Source: an uncultured Rhodobacter sp. (GTDB lineage: Bacteria > Pseudomonadota > Alphaproteobacteria > Rhodobacterales > Rhodobacteraceae). Taken from it: a DNA stretch of 64,000 nt. Each line of letters starts with the position of its first letter. Position 1 is the stretch's first letter. The position numbers were made by a program, and so were the translations under genes. The stretch covers positions 158,131 to 222,130 of the forward strand of contig CAMFII010000008.1 of the NCBI GenBank assembly GCA_945952585.1, in the 5' to 3' direction. The notes under the pieces were generated by a model. It had not been told where the DNA came from. It saw only the letters and a program-made list of their open reading frames with translations, and ran no database searches. This document shows, piece by piece, positions 8,866 through 17,626 of this stretch.

Positions 8866-9921
8866 TCAACCAATCCGCCGGACTTCGGCCGCAACGCGGG
8901 CGGCCAGATCGGGCAACGCCTCAATCGCAAGTGAGGGCGCGCCGACCTCGACCGCCTGCCGCGCGCCGGTCAGGCTGCGCTGCTTGGCGTAGCGGGGGTC
9001 GTAGTGGCGGGCCATCAGGTCGTCCGCCAGCGCCTCGAACTCGCCAGCTACGGCCTGCGCCTGCCAGCGATGGATCACCTCTGCCGCATGCATCGGGCGG
9101 AGCTGGTCGATCACCCGCGCCAACTGGGCGCCGTCCGCGGTCAGATCGGCATAGGCCCGTGCGAGATAGCTCGCCCGTTCGCCCCGCGGCGCGTCGATGG
9201 CGATGCGCGGGGCCTCCACCATGGCGCGCCATAGGCGGGGCGGGATTCGGCAGTCGCCGACCTTGGAGGATTCCGCCTCGACCACCACCGGCCGGGCGGG
9301 GTCAAGGGCGGCCAGAGCCTCTGCCAGCCGCCCCTCGAAGGCCTTCTGCGACGGTTGCCCACCCGGGCGGGACCCGAACAGCGAGCCGCGGTGATTGGCC
9401 AGCCCCTCGAGGTCGATCACCTGTACGCCGACCGTGGGCAGGAGGTTCAGGACCTCCGTCTTGGCCGAGCCGGTGTTGCCATCCAGCACGACGACCGGTG
9501 ACGGCACGGGATCGTCGTAGACCGCCTTCACCACGAGGCCGCGCCAGCTTTTATATCCCCCGGCAATGGTTTCCACGCGCCAGCCGATCTGCGACAGGAT
9601 CGTTGCGAAACTGCCCGACCGCTGCCCGCCGCGCCAGCAATAGACCAACGGGCGCCAGCCGCCGGGCTTGTCGGCCAGCGGTCCCTCGAGATGTTTCGCC
9701 GCGTTCTTCGCCACCAGCGCGGCGCCGATCTTGCGGGCGCGGAAGGGGCTGTCCTGCTTGTAGATGGTGCCGACGCGGGCGCGCTCCTCGTCATCCAGAA
9801 CCGGCAGGCTGATCGCGCCGGGCAGGTGATCCTCGGCATATTCGGCCGGGGCGCGCACGTCGATGATGTCGTCGAAGCCCATCGCGGCGAGGTCGGAAAG
9901 TCGGGTCAGCGTCACCGCCAT
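8866..9921 (-). CDS. mnmH: tRNA 2-selenouridine synthase
   Basis: This 351-residue protein has an N-terminal rhodanese domain (DVRAPAEYAEDHLPGA; catalytic Cys about residue 95 in LVYCWRGGQRSGS) and a C-terminal P-loop domain (GNTGSAKT, residues about 148-155). This is the MnmH/SelU (YbbB) arrangement. The enzyme geranylates and then selenates 2-thiouridine at wobble position 34 of Lys, Glu and Gln tRNAs using selenophosphate. It is convergent with the selD fusion, so the two genes form a selenouridine trait; no selA or selB lies in the window. ATG 9921 is preferred (GGAAGG nine bases upstream); ATG 9927 is equally in frame. Confidence 0.95.
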   Translation of the reverse strand: MAVTLTRLSDLAAMGFDDIIDVRAPAEYAEDHLPGAISLPVLDDEERARVGTIYKQDSPFRARKIGAALVAKNAAKHLEGPLADKPGGWRPLVYCWRGGQRSGSFATILSQIGWRVETIAGGYKSWRGLVVKAVYDDPVPSPVVVLDGNTGSAKTEVLNLLPTVGVQVIDLEGLANHRGSLFGSRPGGQPSQKAFEGRLAEALAALDPARPVVVEAESSKVGDCRIPPRLWRAMVEAPRIAIDAPRGERASYLARAYADLTADGAQLARVIDQLRPMHAAEVIHRWQAQAVAGEFEALADDLMARHYDPRYAKQRSLTGARQAVEVGAPSLAIEALPDLAARVAAEVRRIG

Positions 9922-9967
9922 GAGCATCTGCCTTCCGCAAAGCCCGCGTATGGCATCCGTACCGACA

Positions 9968-11122
9968 TCAGAGCCCCGCCTCGAGCCGGTCGAGCAGCCG
10001 CGCCAGCATCGCCTCGCAGCGGGCGATCTGGTCGAGGCTGACCCATTCGTCGGGCTTGTGGCCCTGCGCCATGCTGCCCGGTCCGCAGATGACGGTCGGG
10101 ATGCCGAGCCGTTCGGAGAAGAGCCCGCCCTCGGTGCCGAAGGCGACCTTCATCGTGCCGTTCGCTCCGGTCAGCCCCTGGACGAAGCGCACAACACCGG
10201 CATCGGTCGGGGTGCCGAGGCCGGGGTAATCCCACAGTCGCTCGACCCGGATCTCGGCCTCTGGGAACTGGTCGCGCAGGGGAGCGCAGATTGCCTCGGC
10301 CTCGGCCTTCAGCCGGTCGATCAGGATCTGGGGATCATCGCCCGCGAGGTTCCGGATCTCGAAGTCGAGGACGGCATGGTTCGGCACAATGTTGACCTGC
10401 ACCCCGCCCGACATCTTGCCGACATGGAGCGTGGTATAGGGCACGTCGTAGTCGCCATCCTTGAGCCCATTCGCCGCGACATCGGCCTGAAGGCGGCGCA
10501 CCGCGTTCAGGAAATCGGCGGCAAGGTGGAGGGCGTTCAGCGCAAGCGGCGCCAGTGCCGAATGCCCCTCGCGCCCGGTGCAGGTGGCACGGAGCGCAAT
10601 CTTGCCCTTGTGACCGGTGGCAACCTGCATGCCGGTCGGTTCGCCGACGATGCACATGGCGGGCGTGAAGGGCGCGCGGGCAAGCATGTCGATCAGCGAG
10701 CCGACGCCGAGACAGCCGACCTCCTCGTCATGACTCAGGGCAAGGTGCAGGGGCGTCGCCAGCGGGCGGCGGGCGGCGACCAGCGCCGCCGACAGGGCGC
10801 AGGCCACGAAGCCCTTCATGTCGGTCACGCCGCGCCCGTAATAGCGGCCGTCGGCCTCGGTCAGCGCGAAGGGCGGCTTGGACCAGTTCTGGCCAGTCAC
10901 CGGCACGACATCGGTATGGCCCGACAGCATCACCCCCGGCACATCCTGCGGACCGATCGTGGCGTAGAGGTTCGCCTTCTTGCCGGTCGGATCGGGGATC
11001 ACCGTCGCGGTGATGCCGACACCCGCCAGCAGGTGCTGGACCCACTCGATCAGCGGTAGGTTGGGTTCGGAGCTGACCGTGTCGAAGGCGACAAGGCGGT
11101 CAAGGATGTCACGGGTCTTCAT
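9968..11122 (-). CDS. argE: Acetylornithine deacetylase (M20 family)
   Basis: This 384-residue zinc peptidase-like enzyme carries the M20 signatures SGHTDVVPV (metal His/Asp), GRGVTDMKG (bridging Asp) and SHDEEVGCLG (catalytic Glu pair) in the first 150 residues, then the lid domain and FGTEGGLF near the C-terminus. By family it hydrolyses N-acetylornithine to ornithine in arginine synthesis. Related deacylases such as DapE share the motifs, so substrate assignment rests on overall resemblance to ArgE. The start at 11122 has GGGAGAC upstream. No arginine genes are adjacent. It is codirectional with mnmH, 47 bp away. Confidence 0.85.
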   Translation of the reverse strand: MKTRDILDRLVAFDTVSSEPNLPLIEWVQHLLAGVGITATVIPDPTGKKANLYATIGPQDVPGVMLSGHTDVVPVTGQNWSKPPFALTEADGRYYGRGVTDMKGFVACALSAALVAARRPLATPLHLALSHDEEVGCLGVGSLIDMLARAPFTPAMCIVGEPTGMQVATGHKGKIALRATCTGREGHSALAPLALNALHLAADFLNAVRRLQADVAANGLKDGDYDVPYTTLHVGKMSGGVQVNIVPNHAVLDFEIRNLAGDDPQILIDRLKAEAEAICAPLRDQFPEAEIRVERLWDYPGLGTPTDAGVVRFVQGLTGANGTMKVAFGTEGGLFSERLGIPTVICGPGSMAQGHKPDEWVSLDQIARCEAMLARLLDRLEAGL

Positions 11123-11238
11123 GGCGTCTCCCTGTTCCGGCGACGTAACCCCAAATCGGGCGCAAGCGGAAGGGCTGACGCCTTTCCCTCGTCGCGCAGG
11201 GATGGTTATGTCGCGGAGCAAAGAGGGAGAGAGCAGGC

Positions 11239-11934
11239 ATGACCCGCTGGATTGCAGGCGCGCTGTCGCTGGTGCTGGCCGCAGGCGGCGCCTCGGCCGA
11301 AGAGGCCGCGCCTACGCCCAAGCCTGTAAACCGCACGCCTGCACAGATCGCTGCCCCGGGTCCGGTCGGGCGTCTGGCGCTGGCGCAAGGCCTGTTCGCG
11401 GCCAGCCTTTCGCAGCGCGACCCGGTCGGCATGATCGCGGCGGCGCGGATCACGCTGGCAGTGCCGGTGCGTGACAAGGACCGCAAGCCGGAAACCATAG
11501 CCCCGACCGAGCCCGTGCCCACGACCGGCACGTCTGCCCAGCCCTTCGACGCCGCTGCCATGCTGCGCGCGGCCCGGGCGCTGGCGGCCGGGGACGAGGC
11601 CGTGCTGGCGCAGGCCGATGCCGCCGAGGCCGAGGGGGCCGGGCAGGTGATTGGCGGGCCGGCACGGACGCGGGCGAGGATCGCCCCGGGGTCGGAGGAC
11701 CGCTGGACGATGGCCTTCTACAGCGCTGCATTGGCCGAGGTCGCCGTGCTTGCCGGCGGCGATGCCTCGCTGGAACTCACCGTCACCGACGGCGACGGTA
11801 ATGTCATCTGCGCTTTGCCCGGCGATGGACCTGCCAACCTCTGCGGCTGGGTTCCCGACTGGAACGCGACCTTCACCGTCGCGGTGCGCAATCCCGGCCC
11901 CGCAACGGTCGCCTATTGGCTGCTGACCGACTAG
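11239..11934 (+). CDS. Small exported protein of unknown function
   Basis: This 231-residue protein has a clear signal peptide (MTRWIAGALSLVLAAGGASA, cleavage after about residue 20), so it is probably periplasmic. The mature part is Ala/Pro-rich in its first third (residues about 25-125), then has a beta-rich C-terminal region (LELTVTDGDGNVICAL, WNATFTVAVRNPG) resembling a small all-beta domain. GGGAGAGAG precedes the ATG. I recognise no family with a known function. Its stop codon overlaps the stop of the convergent iolG-like gene (shared CTAG, 11931-11934). Confidence 0.8.
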   Translation: MTRWIAGALSLVLAAGGASAEEAAPTPKPVNRTPAQIAAPGPVGRLALAQGLFAASLSQRDPVGMIAAARITLAVPVRDKDRKPETIAPTEPVPTTGTSAQPFDAAAMLRAARALAAGDEAVLAQADAAEAEGAGQVIGGPARTRARIAPGSEDRWTMAFYSAALAEVAVLAGGDASLELTVTDGDGNVICALPGDGPANLCGWVPDWNATFTVAVRNPGPATVAYWLLTD

Positions 11935-12935
11935 CCCAGCACTTCCGACATCAGGACGGTACGCTTCTCGGCCGCCGATTTCACTGCCGCGTCCGCCAGC
12001 GCAAGAGCGATCAGGCCGTCCTCGCCCGAGGGCGTGGCGGCGCCCTTGCCGCCGATGGCCGCGATGAAGCTCGCGATCTCGGCCGCGTAGGCGTCGGTGT
12101 AGCGGGTCATGAAGAAATCATGGAGCGGCGGGCGGGTGTAGCCGAGACCCGTCGCCACCTCGATCGACACCGGCCGCTGGTTCTCGGCCGAGGCGAGGCC
12201 CTTGGAGCCATGCACCTCGATCCGCTGGTCGTAGCCGTAGGTGGCGCGGCGCGAGTTCGAGATGACGCCCATCTTGCCGCTCTTCGTCTTGAGCATGACC
12301 TGGACGGAATCGAAATCGCCAGCCTTGCCGATTTCCGGGTCGACGAGGACGGCGGCCATCGCGGACACCTCGGTGATCTCCTCGCCCAGAAGGAAGCGGG
12401 CCATGTCGAAGTCATGGATCGTCATGTCGCGGAAGATGCCGCCCGAGCGCTTGATGTAGTCGACCGGCGGGGCGCCGGGGTCGCGGCTGGTGATGACGAC
12501 CATCTCCACCTCGCCCAAGGTGCCCTTGTCGATCTCGGCGCGGACGGCCTTGAAATGCGGGTCGAAGCGGCGGTTGAAGCCGACCATCAGCGTGGCCTTC
12601 GTGGCGCGTACTACCTCGAGGCAGGCCTTGACCCGGGCAAGGCTCAGATCGATCGGCTTTTCGCAGAAGATCGCCTTGCCGGCGCGGGCGAAGCGCTCGA
12701 TCAGGTCGGCATGGGTGTCGGTCGGTGTGCAGATCACCACCGCGTCGATGTCCTTGGCCGCCTCGATCTCGTCGATGGTGCGGATGGCGCAGCCGTATTG
12801 GTCGGCGATGGCCTGCGCCGCCTGCGGAAAGGCGTCCGCCACGGCGACGAGTTTGGCATTGGCGTCACCGGTGATCGCCTTGGCATGGACCTTGCCGATG
12901 CGGCCCGCGCCGAGAAGTCCGAACCTGATGGTCAT
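11931..12935 (-). CDS. iolG: Inositol 2-dehydrogenase-like oxidoreductase (Gfo/Idh/MocA family)
   Basis: This 334-residue NAD(P)-dependent dehydrogenase has an N-terminal Rossmann motif (FGLLGAGRIG, residues about 5-14), the family EKP motif (FCEKPIDL, residues about 95-102), and a C-terminal alpha/beta substrate domain. It is closest in look to IolG, which oxidises myo-inositol to scyllo-inosose; MocA of rhizopine catabolism belongs to the same family. AAGAGGAAAGAC precedes the start. It is the last gene of the LacI-controlled transport operon, 15 bp after the SDR gene. The exact cyclitol or sugar substrate is inferred only from context. Confidence 0.82.
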   Translation of the reverse strand: MTIRFGLLGAGRIGKVHAKAITGDANAKLVAVADAFPQAAQAIADQYGCAIRTIDEIEAAKDIDAVVICTPTDTHADLIERFARAGKAIFCEKPIDLSLARVKACLEVVRATKATLMVGFNRRFDPHFKAVRAEIDKGTLGEVEMVVITSRDPGAPPVDYIKRSGGIFRDMTIHDFDMARFLLGEEITEVSAMAAVLVDPEIGKAGDFDSVQVMLKTKSGKMGVISNSRRATYGYDQRIEVHGSKGLASAENQRPVSIEVATGLGYTRPPLHDFFMTRYTDAYAAEIASFIAAIGGKGAATPSGEDGLIALALADAAVKSAAEKRTVLMSEVLG

Positions 12936-12950
12936 GTCTTTCCTCTTGTC

Positions 12951-13739
12951 TTACTCCGGGTAAGCCCCGGCGATGTTCTGGTCGAAATCGATCACGGCGC
13001 CGGTCATCACGCCGGACCCGTCGGAGAGCAGGTAGCTGACCAGCCCGGCCACATGGGCGGGCTTCACCAGCATGCCGAAGGGCTGCCGCGCCTCTGCCTC
13101 GGCCAGCCAGTCGTCGTTTGCGCCGTGGTATTTCTTCTGCACCTCGTCCTCGCCGGGCGTGTCCATCCAGCCGCAGTTCACGGCGTTGACGCGGATGCGG
13201 TTCTTGCGAAGGGCGTTGGCGGCGTTCTTGGTGATGTTGGCGAGCGCCGCCTTGCTGGCGGAATAAGGGGCAAGGAAGCTTTGCCCGACATGGACCACCA
13301 TCGACAGGATGTTCACGGCCGAAGCCGGGTGGCCCTTGTCGACGGCGAGTTGTGCGAAGCGTTGCAGCGCGAAGAACGGCCCCCGCGCGTTGACGTTCAT
13401 CAGGTTGTCCCACTCGGCGGGCGTCGCGGTCAGGATCGACCCGCGATCGGTCGCCGCCGCTGCGTTGACCAGCGCGTTGACGCGGCCGAAGCGGCTGGCG
13501 GCGCGGTCGATCAGCGCGATGGCATCGTCGGGGTTCGACATGTCGGCGGGCAGATAGCGCACATCGGCGCCTGTCCGGTCGCGCAGGCCCTTCGCCGCCT
13601 CCTCGCCCTTGGTCACGCCGCGCCCGGCGATGACCATCTGCTGGCAACCCTCGGCAAGGAGTCGCTCTGCAATCGCGAGGCCAAGACCCTGGGTGCCGCC
13701 AGTTATGACGGCAATCGTCCCCGCATGAGCGTCAGGCAT
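12951..13739 (-). CDS. SDR family oxidoreductase
   Basis: This 262-residue classical short-chain dehydrogenase has the cofactor motif TGGTQGLG (residues about 13-20), an NAAA-type motif, and the active-site YSASK with an upstream catalytic Ser region. It probably oxidises or reduces a hydroxyl or keto group on the same cyclic substrate handled by the neighbouring dehydrogenase; the substrate is unknown. The ATG lies inside the end of the ABC ATPase gene (8-nt overlap), indicating translational coupling in the operon. Confidence 0.85.
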   Translation of the reverse strand: MPDAHAGTIAVITGGTQGLGLAIAERLLAEGCQQMVIAGRGVTKGEEAAKGLRDRTGADVRYLPADMSNPDDAIALIDRAASRFGRVNALVNAAAATDRGSILTATPAEWDNLMNVNARGPFFALQRFAQLAVDKGHPASAVNILSMVVHVGQSFLAPYSASKAALANITKNAANALRKNRIRVNAVNCGWMDTPGEDEVQKKYHGANDDWLAEAEARQPFGMLVKPAHVAGLVSYLLSDGSGVMTGAVIDFDQNIAGAYPE

Positions 13740-14496
13740 AGGAGACTTCGCCGCCCTTCACGCCGGTGATGTAGCTGACGATATCGTTGCCGTCGGTCTC
13801 GTCCCGGTTCAGCGAGGCGACGATCCGGCCCCGGCGGAACACCACGATCCGGTCGACGAGATCGAAGACCTGCCGCAGGTTGTGGCTGATGAGGATCATC
13901 GGCACGCCCCGCTCCTTCAATCCGCGGATGATGTTCTCGACTTGCGCCGTCTCCTGCACGCCGAGGGCCGCCGTCGGCTCGTCCATGATGATGAGCTTTG
14001 AGGCGAAGGCGGCGGCACGGGCAATGGCCACGCATTGCCGCTGTCCGCCCGACATGTTGCGGATCGGGTTGTCGACGTTCGGGATTTTCACGGCCGTCGT
14101 TTTCAGCGCCTCCAGCGTCCGTTCCCGCATCGTGCGGCGGTCGAGCCAGGAGAAGGGGCCAAGGCGGAACTTGAACAGCTCGCGCCCGAGATAGAGGTTC
14201 GAGGGCACGTCGAGATCGTCGGCCAGCGCCAGGGTCTGGAACACCGTCTCGATCCCGGCTTCGCGGGCCTCGAGCGGGCCGGAATGGCTCACCTCCTGCC
14301 CGTCGAAAAAGATCTGGCCCGAGGTGCGCTGTTCCACGCCGGTCACTTGGCGCACGAAAGTGGACTTGCCCGCGCCGTTGTCGCCGACGACAGCGACATG
14401 CTCGCCCTTGCGCAGGATGAAGTTGGCGTCTTCCAGCGCGTGCACGCCGCCGTAGCGTTTGGTCAGGCCGCGCGTCTCAAGGATGATGTCGGTCAT
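13732..14496 (-). CDS. Sugar ABC transporter ATP-binding protein (single-domain, FrcA-like)
   Basis: This 254-residue ABC ATPase has Walker A (GDNGAGKST), the signature MSGGQRQ, Walker B (LIIMDEPTAALG) and the switch His (ILISHN). It has one nucleotide-binding domain, unlike the duplicated RbsA/XylG proteins, which matches the FrcA-type fructose importer subunits of alphaproteobacteria. It should energise the adjacent permease. The start at 14496 directly precedes the conserved domain; upstream in-frame codons overlap the permease end. The gene order of binding protein, permease, ATPase is retained. Confidence 0.9.
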   Translation of the reverse strand: MTDIILETRGLTKRYGGVHALEDANFILRKGEHVAVVGDNGAGKSTFVRQVTGVEQRTSGQIFFDGQEVSHSGPLEAREAGIETVFQTLALADDLDVPSNLYLGRELFKFRLGPFSWLDRRTMRERTLEALKTTAVKIPNVDNPIRNMSGGQRQCVAIARAAAFASKLIIMDEPTAALGVQETAQVENIIRGLKERGVPMILISHNLRQVFDLVDRIVVFRRGRIVASLNRDETDGNDIVSYITGVKGGEVSYA

Positions 14497-14501
14497 GGTC
14501 C

Positions 14502-15572
14502 TTACCCCCGCGTCCGGCGTTGCTGGCGCCATTGGTCAAGCACCACGGCGGCCACGATGATCACGCCCTTCACCATCTCCTGGTAGTAGGCGTCGAGCTT
14601 GAGGAAGGTGAAACCCGAGATGATGACGCCGAAGATCAGCGCGCCGAGGACCGTGCCGATGATCGATCCGCGTCCACCCGAAAGGCTGACCCCGCCGATC
14701 ACGGCCATGGCGATAGCGTCGAGTTCGTACATCATCCCCATGCCGGCCTGAGCCGTCAGGTTCTTGGAGCTGAGCACGACCGCGGCGAGCGAGGCGAGGA
14801 TGCCGGCGATCGCATAAACGAGGATCTTGTGGTGGTTGACGTTGATCCCCGACATCCGCGCCGCCGCCTCGTTCGAGCCGATGGCGTAGCAGTGCTTGCC
14901 GTATTTCGTGTAGGTCATGATGACGTGGAACAGGATGGCCAGCGCGACGAAGATCGCGACCGGCATCATGCCCTTGCCAATGGCGGCGAAGGATTCGGTC
15001 GGGAAGGAGATCGGGTTGCCATTCGACCACCAGCGCGACAGGCCGCGCGCGGTCACCATCATGCCAAGCGTGGCGATGAAGGGCGGGATCCGGGTATAGG
15101 CGATCAGGCTGCCGTTGATGAGACCTGCGACCAGGCCACAGCCCAGGCCGACCAGCACCGGCACGATCACCGGCAGGTCCATCGCCCAGTCGCCGAAGAT
15201 CGCCTTGGGGTTTGGCTGGCCGTTGACCAGCGCCGTTTGCGCAAAGCTCATGGCGATCATGGCAGTAGCGCCGACGATCGAGCCACCCGACAGGTCGATC
15301 CCGCCCGAAATGATGACCTGCGTCACGCCGATCGCCAGCACGCCCACGATCGAGACCTGCAGGATGATGATCGACAGGCGCTGCTGGTTGAACAGCGTGT
15401 CGATATTGTCCCGCGTGTTGAACAGGAAGCTGTCGCCCATGAGAAGCCTGCCCAGGATCTCGAAGGCGGCCACGATCACGATCAGGGCGACCAGGACGTT
15501 AAGCTCCTGCGGCCGCGCCTTCTTGCCGGGATCATATTTGAGACCACCCAGGCCATGCGTCACCTGCGCCAC
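14502..15572 (-). CDS. Sugar ABC transporter permease (RbsC/FrcC-like)
   Basis: This protein of about 356 residues has some ten hydrophobic segments and the permease family stretch GVTQVIISGGIDLSGGS and, later, a GGRGSIIGTVLGA loop that couples to the ATPase. It forms the membrane channel of a carbohydrate importer. I place the start at GTG 15572, because AGGAGGG lies seven bases upstream. The upstream ATG at 15596 would put that ribosome site inside the coding sequence. It is separated from the ATPase gene by only 5 bp. Confidence 0.88.
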   Translation of the reverse strand: MAQVTHGLGGLKYDPGKKARPQELNVLVALIVIVAAFEILGRLLMGDSFLFNTRDNIDTLFNQQRLSIIILQVSIVGVLAIGVTQVIISGGIDLSGGSIVGATAMIAMSFAQTALVNGQPNPKAIFGDWAMDLPVIVPVLVGLGCGLVAGLINGSLIAYTRIPPFIATLGMMVTARGLSRWWSNGNPISFPTESFAAIGKGMMPVAIFVALAILFHVIMTYTKYGKHCYAIGSNEAAARMSGINVNHHKILVYAIAGILASLAAVVLSSKNLTAQAGMGMMYELDAIAMAVIGGVSLSGGRGSIIGTVLGALIFGVIISGFTFLKLDAYYQEMVKGVIIVAAVVLDQWRQQRRTRG

Positions 15573-15683
15573 GGCTTGCCCTCCTCTTCCACCCATGTCG
15601 ATTGTTGCACATCCGTCGGTCGGCGTCTTGCACGCGCGCGACGGACGATGGCGGGGCGGCCGGGTGGCCGCCCCTGACGCGTG

Positions 15684-16625
15684 TCAGTTCTTGGCGAGGT
15701 AATCGCCGATATTGGCCGGTGTCACGAGTTCGAACGGGATGTAGACCTTCTGGTCAACCGCTTCGCCCTTGCTGAGCTTCACGGCGGCGTCGAGCGAGCC
15801 TTGGCCTTGACCGGCGGCGTTCTGGAAGACGGTCACGTCAAGATCGCCGGCCTGCATTGCCGCCAGTGCATCCTGCGTGGCGTCCACACCGCCGACGACG
15901 ATGGTCTTCATGTCCAGTCCGGCGGCCTTCATGGCCTGGATCGCACCGATGGCCATCTCGTCGTTGTTGGCGATCACGCCGTCAAAGGCGGTGCCGGTCG
16001 ACAGCCAGTTGGTCATCAGGCTCTGGGCCTCGTCACGGCTCCAGTTGGCGGTCTGCTCGTCGATGATGTTGAGCTTCACTTCGCACTTGCCGGCGGCCAT
16101 CACGTCGTGGATGTCCTTGGTCCGCTGCACGGCAGCCTGGTTCGACAGTTCGCCCATCATCACATAGACATTGGCCTCGGTCTTGCCCTGCACTTTCAGC
16201 AGACGGCAGACCTCGATGGTTTCGAGCGTGCCGGATTCCTCTTCGTTCGACGCGACGAAGGCCTGGTTGTCCGGCAGGCTGTCGACGTTGACCGGCTGGC
16301 GGTTCACATAGACCAGCGGAACCTTGGCAGCCGCGGCGGCGTCCGACATCGCCTGGGTGGCCGAGGTGTCGACCGGGTTCACCACGATCGCATCCACGCC
16401 CGAGGCGATGAAGTTGTTGATCTGGTCAAGCTGCTTGGCCACGTCGTTGCCTGCATCCTCGATCTGGACGCTGATGCCCGAGGCATCCGCATGCGCCTGG
16501 ATGCCGTTGCGCAGGACCGTCAGGAAGTTGTCGTCGAACTTGGCCATGGACACGCCGATGTTCTGCGCCATCGCGGTCGTGCCCATCAGGGCGACGAGGC
16601 CCGCGGCCAGAAGGGTCTTCTTCAT
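15684..16625 (-). CDS. Periplasmic sugar-binding protein of the ABC importer (RbsB/MocB-like)
   Basis: This 313-residue protein has a signal peptide (MKKTLLAAGLVALMGTTAMA, cleavage before QN) and a type I periplasmic-binding fold resembling ribose and inositol binding proteins, with segments such as ASGVDAIVVNPVD, VIANNDEMAIGAIQAMK and VVGGVDATQDAL. It should capture the substrate and deliver it to the permease. MocB of rhizopine catabolism belongs to the same class. GGAGGAAAG lies seven bases before ATG 16625. It is the second gene of the operon after the isomerase-like gene. Confidence 0.9.
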   Translation of the reverse strand: MKKTLLAAGLVALMGTTAMAQNIGVSMAKFDDNFLTVLRNGIQAHADASGISVQIEDAGNDVAKQLDQINNFIASGVDAIVVNPVDTSATQAMSDAAAAAKVPLVYVNRQPVNVDSLPDNQAFVASNEEESGTLETIEVCRLLKVQGKTEANVYVMMGELSNQAAVQRTKDIHDVMAAGKCEVKLNIIDEQTANWSRDEAQSLMTNWLSTGTAFDGVIANNDEMAIGAIQAMKAAGLDMKTIVVGGVDATQDALAAMQAGDLDVTVFQNAAGQGQGSLDAAVKLSKGEAVDQKVYIPFELVTPANIGDYLAKN

Positions 16626-16700
16626 GTTCTTTCCTCCACTGTCAGTGTCCGGCCCCACCGTGCTCTCCCTGCCGGACGCCCTGTCGGGCGGGTAATCTTG

Positions 16701-17519
16701 TCAGACCGTCGCGCTGGCAACCGATCTGTCGATGAAGTCCATCGACCTTCGAAGGGCCTCTGCCGGATCGCGCAGCTCATGCACCGAGGCGGCGAAGGGC
16801 TCGTAGCTGATCGGTCCTGAAAAACCCGCCGCCTGAAGTGCGCGGATCTGGGCAACATTGCCGAGCCGGTCGTCTGCATCGACCAGCACCCGATGTCCGT
16901 CACGCATGTCGCTGACGCTGAGCGCCTGATCGACGACTCCCGAGACGTGAACGATTCCGGTGTGTTGCGGGAAGATCGGCCCGCCGCCCGCCAGGTGATG
17001 GTGGAACGTGTCATGGACCAGGCGATAGGTGTCGGCCGCGCCAAGTTCCTCGATCACTTCGACCGCGTCCGCCTTGTAGCGAAGCGAGCAGACCTCGAAA
17101 CCAAGCGGCTCGACCATTGCCTTCAGTCCGTGGGCCCGCAGAAGCGGAAGCAGTTCCGAAAGCGCGAGTCGCAGGGCGGCCATGCGTTCTGTCTTGCCCG
17201 TTGCAACCCCGTCGTTGCGCGGGATCAGGCTGACGGCCTCGGCCCCGGCAGCAACGGCGATGCGCATCAGCGCCTCTGCCTCGGCCCGCTTGGCGTCTGA
17301 CCAGTCATTGAACATCTTGACTTCGGCCAAGGCAAGAAAGCGCAGGCCACGCTGGCGCAGCGCCGCCCCGACCACGGCCGGATCGTCGCCTTCGAACAGC
17401 GGCCGACCGAGATCGTTGCGGTATTCCACACCGACACAGCCCAGCCCGGCGGCCAGATCGGCAAAGGCCTGCCAACCCAGTCGCGGCGCGGCCATATGGT
17501 TCAGCGCAAACGGCTGCAT
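16701..17519 (-). CDS. Sugar phosphate isomerase/epimerase family TIM barrel (IolI/MocC-like)
   Basis: This 272-residue protein belongs to the AP-endonuclease-2-like TIM-barrel family that includes IolE, IolI and MocC. Metal-ligand candidates are the Glu in MVEPLGFE, His residues in VHDTFHHHLAGG, the His in GIVHVSG and the Glu in ISYEPFA, spaced as in the family. It probably isomerises or dehydrates a keto-inositol intermediate. GGGGGAT precedes ATG 17519; the longer frame to 17582 crosses the predicted operator and promoter and is rejected. It is the first gene of the transport and dehydrogenase operon. Confidence 0.82.
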   Translation of the reverse strand: MQPFALNHMAAPRLGWQAFADLAAGLGCVGVEYRNDLGRPLFEGDDPAVVGAALRQRGLRFLALAEVKMFNDWSDAKRAEAEALMRIAVAAGAEAVSLIPRNDGVATGKTERMAALRLALSELLPLLRAHGLKAMVEPLGFEVCSLRYKADAVEVIEELGAADTYRLVHDTFHHHLAGGGPIFPQHTGIVHVSGVVDQALSVSDMRDGHRVLVDADDRLGNVAQIRALQAAGFSGPISYEPFAASVHELRDPAEALRRSMDFIDRSVASATV

Positions 17520-17554
17520 GCGAATCTCATCCCCCCACGGCACACTCAACGTTA

Positions 17555-17587
17555 TGGAATTGATATTCCAAATTTGACACAAAGCAA
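17555..17587 (-). promoter_or_regulatory. Operator palindrome and promoter of the isomerase-transporter operon
   Basis: A perfect inverted repeat TGGAAT-TGAT-ATTCCA occupies 17555-17570, 36 bp before the first gene. On the minus strand a candidate promoter, TTGCTT (17582-17587), 16 bp, TATCAA (17560-17565), places the -10 box inside the palindrome. A related half-site (TAGAAT on the minus strand, 17595-17600) lies upstream. Nearly the same palindrome recurs at 18745-18760, so this is very likely the site of the LacI-type regulator encoded next door. Confidence 0.75.
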
Positions 17588-17626
17588 ATGAAAAATTCTA
17601 ATTTGCAGGATTGACCGGTTTCCCGG

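Noticed and set aside
17520..17582. Longer start for the isomerase-like gene
   Set aside because: It would put the operator palindrome and promoter inside the coding sequence and adds residues without family match.
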